A DNA stretch of 9,894 nucleotides from Zoogloeaceae bacterium (GCA_031273145.1 JAISSL010000252.1:1-9894), one strand, 5' to 3'; positions 1 through 6,610 are shown, numbered from the stretch's first letter. Notes: generated by a model not told the origin, from the letters alone. Program-made: numbers and translations.

Positions 1-1
1 G

Positions 2-745
2 TCTCACGCTGTTATTGCCGCCATTCGCGCTGAAATTAACGTAAAGAAGGCGAATCTGTCTGTGCCCAAAAATTACAAGGATTCCGACAAGGTTGAGGCT
101 TACCTTGTTGGCAAAGCCGCTGAACTGGATAACTCCTTTGCCGATGAATACCGCAAGACCAGCCTTGACGGCGCACGCGGGCAAATCTGCGTTATCGGCC
201 TTGCCATTGACGAGGACGCGCCGCGCGCCTTCTTTCGGGATGACTGGCAAGACCCGGAAGCCGAGCGCGGCATCCTTCATGACTTCTTCACCACTGTTTC
301 CGAAGAGTTTCAACGCCGTCGTTCTTTCAGCATCCCGCACTTCATCGGCCATAACATCATTGACTTCGACTTGCTCTTCATCTTCCAACGTGCCGTTGTG
401 CTTGGTATCAAGCCGCCCGACGGCATTCCCTTTGACGCTCGTCCGTGGGATCCGTCTGTATTCGACACCTGCACCAAATGGGCTGGTGTCGGCAATCGCG
501 TCAGTCTCGACAAACTCTGCAAAGCCCTTGCTATTGCTGGCAAGGGAAGCGAGATAGGCGAAGACATTGACGGTAGCCAGGTCTGGGACTACGTACAACG
601 TGGGGAAATTGCCAAAGTGGCCGAGTATTGCAAAGGCGACGTGGAACGCACCCGCGCTATCTTCAAACGGCTTACCTTCGCGCCGGTTCTACCACCTTCC
701 ATCCCGGACAGCCAAAATAATTCGGCAATGCCTGATTCGCTTTGA
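2..745 (+). CDS. 3'-5' exonuclease, PolB-exonuclease-like (DnaQ/RNase H fold), 5'-truncated by window edge
   Basis: The reading frame is open from the left edge, so the gene begins outside the window. A GTG at 62 is in frame, but the homologous-looking protein clearly continues upstream of it. Of the three DEDD-type exonuclease motifs, ExoII is visible as IGHNIIDFDLLFI (Asn about residue 118 of the visible 247, Asp about 123) and ExoIII as YCKGDVERT (Tyr 209, Asp 213). The ExoI D-x-E should lie in the missing N-terminus. The block PKNYKDSDKVEAYL...GQICVIGLAI is also typical of predicted 3'-5' exonucleases related to the PolB exonuclease domain, found largely in phages and mobile elements. Such enzymes remove nucleotides from 3' ends with two metal ions and are thought to act in proofreading or end processing. 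The gene ends 34 bases before the next, so the two are probably co-transcribed. Family assignment is fairly sure; the specific role is not known. Confidence 0.75.
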   Translation, partial: SHAVIAAIRAEINVKKANLSVPKNYKDSDKVEAYLVGKAAELDNSFADEYRKTSLDGARGQICVIGLAIDEDAPRAFFRDDWQDPEAERGILHDFFTTVSEEFQRRRSFSIPHFIGHNIIDFDLLFIFQRAVVLGIKPPDGIPFDARPWDPSVFDTCTKWAGVGNRVSLDKLCKALAIAGKGSEIGEDIDGSQVWDYVQRGEIAKVAEYCKGDVERTRAIFKRLTFAPVLPPSIPDSQNNSAMPDSL

Positions 746-779
746 TTTTCTGAAAACACAACCATTGAAAGGAAATATC

Positions 780-1307
780 ATGCAAACGCAAGAAGCTCTA
801 CCCATCGTTGAAAAACCCAAGCACCAAACCGTCTATTGGCTTGCCGCTGACCGCAGGAAATCCCGGCTGGTGACTACCAAGGCGTACTCGCATTGGGCGG
901 ACGCCTACCTTGCCGCTATTTCTGGCGGCAAAGCGGAATACAGGCGTTATAAGGGTAAAGAAATGAGGCCACTGAAAAAAGGCCGGATCGCCTATGTTGG
1001 CGCGGGTATAAGTGACGATGATGACGAGGCAAAAGATGATGCAGGGAGATACCTTCGCAACTCCCTGGCGGACAACCCCTTAAGATATTCACGCTTCACA
1101 GAGGTCAGAATCGTTGTTGACACGGACGGCTACCTTGTAATTTATCGTACTCTTGGAGTTGACCATAGAGAACTGCTTGATGCCGTAATTTATGGTTGTG
1201 CTGCCGGGTACAAGCTGCGCCCGAAGGATCAACTGCGTTTTGCCAGGATCATCGCTCGTATCAACAGTGTCGCATTGCGCCGTCATGAGGAAGACTATTC
1301 ATCGTGA
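780..1307 (+). CDS. hypothetical protein, 175 aa, unrecognised
   Basis: The ATG at 780 is preceded by GAAAGGAAATATC, a good ribosome binding site. The frame is open further upstream to 567, but that part overlaps the exonuclease gene and has no better start. The protein is soluble and charged. It has a basic N-terminal third (about residues 13-70, with many Lys/Arg/Tyr), an acidic loop SDDDDEAKDD at 79-88, a probable beta-strand stretch EVRIVVDTDGYLVIYRTLG at 108-126, and a basic C-terminal part. No family motif is recognised. Linkage to the exonuclease suggests a phage or plasmid accessory function in DNA metabolism. Its last 13 bases overlap the 3' end of the convergent membrane-protein gene. 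Confidence 0.7.
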   Translation: MQTQEALPIVEKPKHQTVYWLAADRRKSRLVTTKAYSHWADAYLAAISGGKAEYRRYKGKEMRPLKKGRIAYVGAGISDDDDEAKDDAGRYLRNSLADNPLRYSRFTEVRIVVDTDGYLVIYRTLGVDHRELLDAVIYGCAAGYKLRPKDQLRFARIIARINSVALRRHEEDYSS

Positions 1308-2038
1308 TGAAAAATGTTCCCGGACATGAAGCTGTAGGATGGGTCGGTCATCCAGTTCGAACTGGAAGAGCTGAAGGAACTGAACGAGTCGTCTGAAAAG
1401 CTGGAAGAGCTGAACGAATCGTCATGATGAAAAATGTTCCCGGACATGAAGCTGTAGGATGGGTCGGTCATCCAGTCCGAACTGGAAGAACTGAAGGAAC
1501 TGAACGAGTCGTCAGAAAAGCTGGAAGAACTGAAAGAATCGTCGAAATGGTGGATGTTTCCGGGCATGTGGCTGTAGGCGGGATTTGTCATCCAGTCGTC
1601 ATCGAATGCGCTGGCGCTGGCAAGACCGCTTGCCCAGCCAGAAGAGCGCGCTCTGCTTCTGCGCCTTCCCGCGCCTCCGGGGTTAGCGTTGAGCAGGATG
1701 GCTAAGAGCAGAATGACTACCATAGCGACGCAGGCGATGGCGACAGTGAGCAAAAGGATAGACCACAGGAAAGACATTATGCTGCCAAGGTGCTTCACTG
1801 CGTAGCTTGCAAAACCCAGCCAAATGAGTGAGGCGCAGAAGAACATGAAGAGTGGGAAAGAGAAGAAGGAACGACAGGCTTCGCGCCAGTTCGTAAAAAG
1901 AGGCACGATGCCGCAGCAGACCTTGATCGCGCTGATTATGAACCAGATGAAGAGGGGCAGAACGGGGAGCAGTTTTTCCAGCCCGAAGAGGTAGGCGATG
2001 GGACACACGCCAAGGCAGAAGAGAAATATTTTTCCCAT
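1295..2038 (-). CDS. membrane protein with tandem 40-residue Ser/Asp/Phe-rich C-terminal repeats
   Basis: The frame is open back to an ATG at 2239, but the start at 2038 is preferred: AGGGGA lies 9 bases upstream, whereas the 2239 and 2101 starts have no clear ribosome binding site. This gives 247 residues. Hydrophobic segments at about 3-20, 23-50, 58-80 and 87-117 look like three or four membrane spans. A short Arg/Ser linker (GRRRSRARSS) follows. The rest of the protein is repeats: W-M-T-[ND]-P-x-Y-S-x-M-x-G-N-I at 149, 189 and 229, each of the first two followed by a Ser/Phe/Asp stretch, with exact 40-residue spacing. The third unit is cut off after HHDE. The serine-rich tail is probably disordered. 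No named family is recognised. It is the last gene of the leftward cluster, and its stop overlaps the end of the convergent 175-aa gene. Confidence 0.65.
   Translation of the reverse strand: MGKIFLFCLGVCPIAYLFGLEKLLPVLPLFIWFIISAIKVCCGIVPLFTNWREACRSFFSFPLFMFFCASLIWLGFASYAVKHLGSIMSFLWSILLLTVAIACVAMVVILLLAILLNANPGGAGRRRSRARSSGWASGLASASAFDDDWMTNPAYSHMPGNIHHFDDSFSSSSFSDDSFSSFSSSSSDWMTDPSYSFMSGNIFHHDDSFSSSSFSDDSFSSFSSSSSNWMTDPSYSFMSGNIFHHDE
1298..1594 (-). repeat. tandem 120-bp coding repeat, about 2.5 copies
   Basis: In-frame 120-bp units occupy 1594-1475 and 1474-1355, with a partial unit at 1354-1298. On the plus strand the block beginning ATGTTCCCGGACAT recurs at 1314 and 1434, and in a diverged form (ATGTTTCCGGGCAT) at 1554. 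The spacing is exactly 120 each time. Units at 1314 and 1434 differ at only a few positions over the shared stretch, while the 1554 copy is more diverged, which fits recent expansion at the 3' end of the gene. The period is a multiple of three, so gain or loss of units keeps the frame. Confidence 0.9.
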
Positions 2039-2382
2039 CCCTATGTGTCCCCTACGGGCGAAGGCTCGCGCATTGCGGCCTTTAAAGAAATCTGCGGTCA
2101 TGGTTTTGGCGCGGCAAGGTCGTTGGCATAACTTCAGGTATACCACATTTCCCCAGCGCGCGAAGGGAATTTTTTTGAGGCTAAACTTTGGCGCGTGTTG
2201 TCGAAAATTCTTGCCATCATTCTTCCTCAATTGTGCCATTCAGTACGCCAATGCCGACAACGACAGATCAGCCTGGGAATTAGCCAAAGCTGAAATACGG
2301 CTGGTTGAAAACCATCGGTACTGTGTTCTGGAAGTCAAAAACCTTGCACAGCCGCGAAGCCTCCAACCAGCGCAGGCGCAAC
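2039..2382. other. spacer between H-NS-like gene and membrane-protein gene, no confident gene
   Basis: These 344 bases hold the in-frame 67-codon upstream extension of the membrane-protein frame (2039-2239), which lacks a ribosome binding site and is basic in composition, so it is more likely leader than coding sequence. A long-range inverted repeat (GGCTGGTTG near 2300, CCAACCAG near 2363) may form a weak stem. No convincing terminator or promoter was found, so co-transcription from the H-NS-like gene is possible. Confidence 0.4.
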
Positions 2383-2709
2383 TCAAATCGCAAGCTGTTC
2401 GAGTTTGCCGCCGCCCGCAATCCACGTATTGACCCAGGCTGGTTTTCGCCCTTTCCCCGACCAGACAAGCTCTGACTGCTTGGGATGCCGGTATTTGGGC
2501 GGCAATTTCTGGCGTTTGACGACCGTACCCGTACCACGCCGCCCACGCCCACCTGTCAGCTCCGCCAGGGTAAAACCACTTTCCAGAGCGAGCTTCTCCA
2601 GCTTCTTCTTGACATTACCTTTTTCTTCCGCCGACCGACGACGAATTTCACGCGGGATTTGCCGCTCCAAAGCCTTCAGCTCCATGAGCGAGAGACGAGA
2701 AATATCCAT
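2383..2709 (-). CDS. H-NS-family nucleoid-associated DNA-binding protein
   Basis: This 108-residue protein has the two-part layout of the H-NS histone family. An N-terminal Leu/Glu/Arg-rich helical part (about 1-45) would drive oligomerisation, then a Gly/Arg linker (GGRGRRGTGT) and a C-terminal DNA-binding domain with KYRHP and WSGKGRKPAW. The loop SGKGR corresponds to the AT-hook-like motif that reads AT-rich minor grooves. The ATG at 2709 is chosen because GGAG lies 6 bases upstream; the in-frame ATG at 2721 has none. Proteins of this family silence AT-rich foreign DNA and shape nucleoid structure. Copies on mobile elements often keep the element quiet in its host. It lies 142 bases downstream of umuC on the same strand and may have its own promoter. 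Confidence 0.88.
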   Translation of the reverse strand: MDISRLSLMELKALERQIPREIRRRSAEEKGNVKKKLEKLALESGFTLAELTGGRGRRGTGTVVKRQKLPPKYRHPKQSELVWSGKGRKPAWVNTWIAGGGKLEQLAI

Positions 2710-2810
2710 GACGCACTCCATTGATGATTAAAGAGACCCGCCAAAGCATTGGTCGGGCAAACGCAATAAACCTTTGCCAACTGCCACTTCATCCGCAATT
2801 GCAAACCAAG

Positions 2811-2816
2811 AGTATA
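2811..2816 (-). promoter_or_regulatory. possible -10 box for the H-NS-like gene
   Basis: On the minus strand TATACT lies in the 142-base gap between umuC and the H-NS-like gene. The matching -35 region (about CACGCA, 17 bases upstream) is poor, so this is only a weak candidate. The local sequence is AT-rich (TATTAATTCCCTTATACT), as often seen at H-NS-bound promoters. Confidence 0.25.
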
Positions 2817-2851
2817 AGGGAATTAATACCTATGCGTGATATTTTCTCCGG

Positions 2852-4144
2852 TCAACTCACAACCGGCAATTCATCCCACCTTGTCGTATATCTTTGCGAT
2901 AACTTATCCGCGCGCGCTGCCCAACCCTTGTCCGTTCCCTCTGCCGCCAAATATACGCTTCCTCTGCCAAATTTGGCGTTGATCGAATCAACCGCTGCCA
3001 TCAGACGTTCTCCCCGTCCATTCTGAACCTGCGTCTCGGCAAACAGCGAACCCTGCCGGTTTGCCTTGTCGGACAGCAGTGCCAGCATCACCCCCGCCTT
3101 CTTGTATTCGTATCCCGTCCTGAAAATCTCCTTCAATCCACGCAAAGCCACGCCAGCAAGTACTCGGCTATCGTCGCTTGGTATAGGCAGGGGAACTGTA
3201 ATAGAGCCGTTATATTGCGGCTGATCTTCCCGAAAACGATTGGTATGGATAAAGACATGCGCCGCGCCCGCAAGACTGCCCTGGGCACGCAGCCGCCCTG
3301 CCACGTTCGAGACGTGATACGACACCGCTTCTTGCAGCTTGGGAAGAGAGGTAATGGGCATTCCAAAACTGCGTGAACTCAAAATCTGCTGTTTTGCCGG
3401 GACAACGGCCTCAAGCTCCAGACAGGAATTGCCGCGCAGTTCTTCCACAGTTCTTTCCAGCACCACGCCAAATTGCTCACGAATCATCTTTAAATCGGCG
3501 TTATACAGGTCTAACACCGTGTTGATGCCCAGTTTGGCAAGCCTTGCGTCAATCTGCCGCCCCACACCCCAGACCTCCGAGACCGGAGTCTTGCCCATCC
3601 TGTTCTCCCTGTCCTCTGCGGACAGCGCATTCAGGTCGCAAACACCCGCAAAACACGGATTCTTCTTGGCAAGGTGATTGGCAAACTTGGCAAGGGTCTT
3701 GGAAGATGCAATGCCCACGCAAACCGGCAGGCCAATCCATTGCAGGACGCGGGCGCGAATCATCTGCCCCATTGCCTGCGTCCCGCCATACAAGTGGGAG
3801 AGGGACTCTATCCGCAGAAAGGATTCATCAATGCTATAGACTTCAAGCTCTGGCGAGAATTCACGCAGAACGGAAACAACCCGCTGGCTCATGTCCGCAT
3901 AAAGGGCGTAGTTGGAAGAAAACGCCGCAATACCATGCTGCTGCGCGAGCTTTTGCAGCCGAAACCAGGGCGTCCCCATCTTGACCTTCAGCGTCTTCAC
4001 TTCATTACTTCTCGCTACCACGCATCCATCATTATTGGACAGCACCACCACCGGCACATTCTGCAAACACGGCTGAAACACCCGCTCACAGGAGACATAA
4101 AAGTTGTTTGCGTCCACCAGGGCAAAGACAGGGTTCTCAGCCAT
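2852..4144 (-). CDS. umuC: DNA polymerase V catalytic subunit UmuC (Y-family)
   Basis: The 430-residue length matches UmuC (422 in E. coli). The Y-family catalytic acidic residues are present: Asp11 in DANNFYVSCERVF, and Asp106-Glu107 in YSIDESFL. Also visible are the nucleotide-binding block SNNDGCVVARS (36-46), the helix-hairpin-helix region VSEVWGVGRQIDARLAKLGI, and the C-terminal YTTRWDELP motif of the small domain typical of UmuC. With processed UmuD'2 it forms Pol V, which copies past DNA lesions at the cost of mutations. ATG at 4144 overlaps the umuD stop in ATGGCTGA (8 bases), so translation is probably coupled. A start six codons upstream (4162) is possible but would lie deeper inside umuD. 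The gene appears intact. Confidence 0.96.
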   Translation of the reverse strand: MAENPVFALVDANNFYVSCERVFQPCLQNVPVVVLSNNDGCVVARSNEVKTLKVKMGTPWFRLQKLAQQHGIAAFSSNYALYADMSQRVVSVLREFSPELEVYSIDESFLRIESLSHLYGGTQAMGQMIRARVLQWIGLPVCVGIASSKTLAKFANHLAKKNPCFAGVCDLNALSAEDRENRMGKTPVSEVWGVGRQIDARLAKLGINTVLDLYNADLKMIREQFGVVLERTVEELRGNSCLELEAVVPAKQQILSSRSFGMPITSLPKLQEAVSYHVSNVAGRLRAQGSLAGAAHVFIHTNRFREDQPQYNGSITVPLPIPSDDSRVLAGVALRGLKEIFRTGYEYKKAGVMLALLSDKANRQGSLFAETQVQNGRGERLMAAVDSINAKFGRGSVYLAAEGTDKGWAARADKLSQRYTTRWDELPVVS

Positions 4145-4607
4145 CGTGGATGCGGCGCACAAGCCCGGTCACAACGCCCCAGATGACCAGTTCCGAGCCT
4201 TCCTTGAAGGTGAGAGGTGGAAAAGCAGGGTTTTCGGGATGGAGTTCCACCCGGCCTTCCTTCTGATAAAAGCGCTTCAGCGTGAATTCGCCATCTACCA
4301 CGGCAACCACAATGCTGCCATGTCGCGCAGCCCTCGACTTATCAACAATCACCTTGTCGCCATCCAGTATGCCCGCGCCGCGCATGGAATCCCCGCGCAC
4401 AGTGAAGATGAAGGTAGCCGCAGGCTTATGAACCAGATAACGGTTGATGTCCAGTCCTTCCTCGGTATAGTCCCCCGCCGGTGACGGAAACCCGGCGGCA
4501 ATACCGGGTAACTGCCGCACTTCTGCCTGTTTTGGCAGTTGCGCGGGAGTTTCTGGACATTGTTCCAGAGTGGAATGTCCTGACGGGACAGCAGAATTAC
4601 AGCGCAT
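4137..4607 (-). CDS. umuD: UmuD, self-cleaving SOS mutagenesis protein (S24/LexA-like peptidase)
   Basis: The protein has the UmuD layout: a cleavage region AAGFPSPAGDY (scissile bond probably Ala38-Gly39; E. coli has Cys-Gly), catalytic Ser74 in RGDSMRGAGI and catalytic Lys111 in VDGEFTLKR. The Ser-Lys spacing of 37 equals that of E. coli UmuD (60 and 97). RecA-promoted self-cleavage gives UmuD', the accessory subunit of Pol V. With the ATG at 4607 it has 156 residues, with a longer N-terminal arm than the usual 24 residues and no visible ribosome binding site. A GTG at 4520 would give 127 residues with only 8 before FPSP after processing, so the start is uncertain. The stop overlaps umuC. 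No canonical CTGT-N8-ACAG LexA box was found upstream. Confidence 0.93.
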   Translation of the reverse strand: MRCNSAVPSGHSTLEQCPETPAQLPKQAEVRQLPGIAAGFPSPAGDYTEEGLDINRYLVHKPAATFIFTVRGDSMRGAGILDGDKVIVDKSRAARHGSIVVAVVDGEFTLKRFYQKEGRVELHPENPAFPPLTFKEGSELVIWGVVTGLVRRIHDG

Positions 4608-4630
4608 AAAACACAGGAAGAGATGAGAAA

Positions 4631-4705
4631 TGAGACGGTTTCGGCAAGAGTCTCACAAATACCGAAATTGCCAGTGAGGTTGTTGATCTCCCCACCACCG
4701 TCTCA
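4631..4705. promoter_or_regulatory. GTCTCA dyads upstream of umuD
   Basis: TGAGAC (4631-4636) and GTCTCA (4650-4655) form a perfect 6-base inverted repeat with a 13-base spacer. A further GTCTCA lies at 4700-4705. An overlapping GGTTTCGG / ACCGAAA pair (4637-4644 and 4661-4667) forms a second dyad. They lie 25-100 bases upstream of umuD and could be operator sites. This replaces, but does not resemble, a standard LexA box. Confidence 0.25.
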
Positions 4706-4868
4706 ACCATCATTGTAGCCCAAAACCCCGGAAAATCAGAGAGCGCGACACCATGAACTGCGTCCCAATCTCTTGATGCGCCCGCAGACGCAAGCCGTCA
4801 TGAAGCGACGAAGGCAAGAGCGACAGCAGGAATTTGCCCGCATTCAACCGAGGTTGTTCTAATGAAAA

Positions 4869-4911
4869 TTATCCCGGACAGCAGTGCGCCTTCGCGGGAA
4901 TGACGGAGTGG
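4869..4911 (-). repeat. short copy of ATTCCCGC palindromic repeat
   Basis: Read on the minus strand it begins CCACTCCGTCATTCCCGC, continues GAAG, then GCGCACTGCTGTCCGG and ends GATAA. Both ends match the two ends of the longer element at 9590-9724. The internal part of that element, about 92 bases, is missing. It is similar in core to dRS3-type repeats (ATTCCC...GGGAAT) known from Neisseria. Confidence 0.7.
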
Positions 4912-4977
4912 GGGACGCAACCTCTATCCCGGCACGGGCAACAAAAATTGCCTGTTTTGCAAAATAGTTGCAAAATC

Positions 4978-5006
4978 CGCACAGGACAAAAATAGTGTGG
5001 CATAAT
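4978..5006 (+). promoter_or_regulatory. possible extended -10 promoter for the WYL operon
   Basis: TGGCATAAT (4998-5006) matches an extended -10 (TGnTATAAT with one mismatch). The -35 hexamer at 17-base spacing is CGCACA, which matches TTGACA in only three positions. A transcript from here would have a leader of about 320 bases containing the C13 run and the hairpin at 5181. Confidence 0.3.
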
Positions 5007-5096
5007 TCTTTTCCCCAACATGGGTATGACATCTCACTCAATTTTCCGGCGGATATTCCAATGTTCTCTGAAAAACCCTTTGTAATCAAGGGTTTA

Positions 5097-5109
5097 CCCC
5101 CCCCCCCCC
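5097..5109. repeat. homopolymeric C13 run
   Basis: Thirteen consecutive C residues lie 223 bases upstream of the WYL regulator start. Runs of this length in bacteria of this kind are prone to slipped-strand changes and commonly mediate phase variation. Assembly error in homopolymers is also possible. Confidence 0.85.
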
Positions 5110-5180
5110 AATTCTGGTGGCATATCGCCGGTCTGGGTTCTGAAGCGTCGCTTCGTCCTCTGTTTTTGTCTGTTGTTCTG

Positions 5181-5204
5181 CCGTCTGGTTCGGGCGGTTT
5201 TTTT
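5181..5204 (+). terminator. possible intrinsic terminator or attenuator in the WYL-operon leader
   Basis: CCGTC (5181-5185) can pair with GGCGG (5193-5197; one G-U pair) around a 7-base loop, followed directly by seven T. The stem is short, so efficiency may be low. Its place between the candidate promoter at about 5000 and the gene start at 5333 would suit leader attenuation. Confidence 0.35.
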
Positions 5205-5332
5205 GCGTTTGCAAAAATTTTTCATGCGCGCGACGCAAGCTGTCGCATGGCGCGGAAATAATCGCTTCATCTTTTGTTCAATGTTGAGGCGCGTGTCATG
5301 CAAGAATTTATCTACTCTGAGGTTGGCCTGAA

Positions 5333-6403
5333 ATGACGATTTCCAAAGACCGTCTGTTTCGGCACCTGGCGATGTTGCGCTTGATTCCGCGCGCGCCCCG
5401 GAGCATTTCTGCCCCGGAGTTGCTGGAAAAGCTGAGGGCGGAACAGTTCGAGATTGATCTGCGGAGTTTGCAGCGCGATCTGGCGGGGCGGCTTTCGCTG
5501 GATTTTCCGTTGCAGTGCGACGAGCGGGAGCGCCCGTATCGTTGGAGTTTTCCCAAGGATGCGCCCCAGTTTGGCTTTCCCGCGCTGGATACGCCGACTG
5601 CTTTGGCTTTTGTTGTGGCCGAGCGGCATCTTCGCAAGTTGTTGCCGCCCTGTGTGCTGAGTTTGTTGACGCCGCATTTTGACCTTGCCCATCGGCAGAT
5701 TTTCGGCATGGAGCGCAACCCTCTGGCGCACTGGGCGGCGAGTGTGCGCGCCCTTCCCAATGGCAAGGCGCTGGAACCGGCGGAAGTCGACCCGCACATC
5801 TGGGATCAGGTGGCGATGGCGCTTTTGGAGCGGCGGCAGTTGGAAATTCGTTATCTCAGCCGCAGCAAGGGCGAGCACAAGACTTTGCGGGTGCATCCGG
5901 CGGGCATGGTGTCCCGGCATTCGGTCAGTTATCTGATCGGGATGGTTGAGGGCTATGCCGACGCGCGGCAATTTGCGCTGCATCGCATTGAGGCGGCGAA
6001 TTGTCTGGATGAGCCGGCGCGTGAGCCTGCCGGGTTTGACGTGGATGACTACATTCAGAAGGGCGGCTTCAACAATCCGGGGCCGGTGGGGCAGCAGATG
6101 CTGGTGGCGGATGTTGCGCCGCAGGTAGCCTGGCTGCTTCGGGAAACGCCCTTGAGCGCCGAACAGAGTTTGAAGCCCTTGCCAGAAAGCGACTGGCAAC
6201 GCCTGCGGGCAGAAGTGCCGGACGATCAGGAAACCCTGTGGTGGCTTTTCGGGCTGGGGGAACACGTCCGCATTCATGCGCCGGAAAGCTGGATTTTGGC
6301 GATCAAGACCAGAGCCGAGAGCATGGTCAAGCTGTATTCGCAACCTCACGCACCTGCATCAACAACACTTTCCAACCATCAACCCAAAGGGAGTAGATCA
6401 TGA
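5333..6403 (+). CDS. WYL-domain transcriptional regulator
   Basis: The 356-residue protein has the layout of WYL regulators. It starts with a winged helix-turn-helix at about 1-70 (ISAPELLEKL...IDLRSLQRDL is the recognition region), then a WYL domain at about 150-225, in which the namesake motif reads SYLIGMVEGYADARQFALHRI (Trp replaced by Ser), and ends with a C-terminal extension at about 250-335. WYL domains are thought to sense nucleic acid or nucleotide ligands, and many such regulators repress phage-defence operons (the BrxR and CapW types). GAGG 10 bases before the ATG can serve as ribosome binding site. The stop overlaps the next ATG as ATGA, so it is the first gene of the GTPase operon and probably regulates it. 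Confidence 0.9.
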   Translation: MTISKDRLFRHLAMLRLIPRAPRSISAPELLEKLRAEQFEIDLRSLQRDLAGRLSLDFPLQCDERERPYRWSFPKDAPQFGFPALDTPTALAFVVAERHLRKLLPPCVLSLLTPHFDLAHRQIFGMERNPLAHWAASVRALPNGKALEPAEVDPHIWDQVAMALLERRQLEIRYLSRSKGEHKTLRVHPAGMVSRHSVSYLIGMVEGYADARQFALHRIEAANCLDEPAREPAGFDVDDYIQKGGFNNPGPVGQQMLVADVAPQVAWLLRETPLSAEQSLKPLPESDWQRLRAEVPDDQETLWWLFGLGEHVRIHAPESWILAIKTRAESMVKLYSQPHAPASTTLSNHQPKGSRS

Positions 6404-6600
6404 CAGAAATTTCTCGCAACAAACCCACTGGTGCCCCAAGCGGCATCACCCCTCATATGAACCCGGGCGGCTGTACCAATCCCGGCAATCCGCCCATGTT
6501 CCCAACAGGCGCGGACAAGATGAAAAAGAAGGCGCTGATCGGCGCGGCAGTCGTCACTGCCGTTGCGTGTATCGCCAAGGTTTTTTTTAACCGCAAATAA
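6400..6600 (+). CDS. small single-span membrane protein, 66 aa
   Basis: Begins at ATGA overlapping the WYL stop, with AAAGGGAG 10 bases upstream. The first 40 residues are rich in Pro, Gly and Asn (TGAPSGITPHMNPGGCTNPGNPP), with no predicted secondary structure. A KMKKK stretch is followed by one hydrophobic helix (ALIGAAVVTAVACIAKVFF, about 45-63) and a basic end NRK. The positive charges on both sides of the helix leave topology open. No family is recognised. The gene ends in a T8 run, and its stop is separated from the GTPase ATG by only 10 bases holding GGAG. It could anchor or regulate the GTPases. The short length makes functional claims weak, but the tight packing supports a real gene. 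Confidence 0.72.
   Translation: MTEISRNKPTGAPSGITPHMNPGGCTNPGNPPMFPTGADKMKKKALIGAAVVTAVACIAKVFFNRK
6581..6588 (+). repeat. T8 slippery run at the junction of the small membrane protein and GTPase 1
   Basis: Eight T residues encode the end of KVFF in the small protein. Reading one base ahead (equal to losing one T) gives ...KVFL-TANKEQN and then the GTPase 1 start methionine, with no stop between. The GTPase frame is open from 6563. T8 or A8 runs are known substrates for transcriptional slippage. Confidence 0.8.
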
Positions 6601-6610
6601 GGAGCAAAAC

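Larger units (their letters stand above)
4608..5332. other. 725-base divergent intergenic region between umuD and the WYL operon
   Basis: No confident gene lies here. From left to right it holds GTCTCA dyads near umuD, a short open stretch ending at 4862 that could be a decayed gene end, a 43-base palindromic repeat (4869-4911), a possible extended -10 promoter (about 4978-5006), a C13 run (5097-5109), a terminator-like hairpin with T7 (5181-5204), and a GCGAC-N7-GTCGC dyad flanked by CATG on both sides (5223-5249). A frame opens from a TTG at 4968, or an ATG at 5061, to 5261 across the C13 run, but its composition does not look coding. Confidence 0.6.

Noticed and set aside
1358..1546. Plus-strand reading ELEELKELNESS repeated, resembling a coiled coil
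   Set aside because: It is the antisense of the Ser/Phe/Asp repeats of the minus-strand membrane protein, is interrupted by TAG and TGA stops, and has no start or ribosome binding site.
1298..1594. CRISPR-like array
   Set aside because: The 120-base units are contiguous, coding and without unique spacers. No cas gene is present.
4550..4700. LexA box upstream of umuD
   Set aside because: No CTGT-N8-ACAG was found. The CTGT stretches seen (near 4600 and 4620, minus strand) have no partner at the right distance.
4968..5261. 97-codon plus-strand frame crossing the C13 run
   Set aside because: It starts at TTG without a ribosome binding site and its composition does not look coding. Kept only as a possible leader in the findings.
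5312..6349. 345-codon open frame on the minus strand opposite the WYL gene
   Set aside because: The protein is Arg/Gln/Pro-rich without domain features. It is an antisense shadow of a well-supported WYL regulator.
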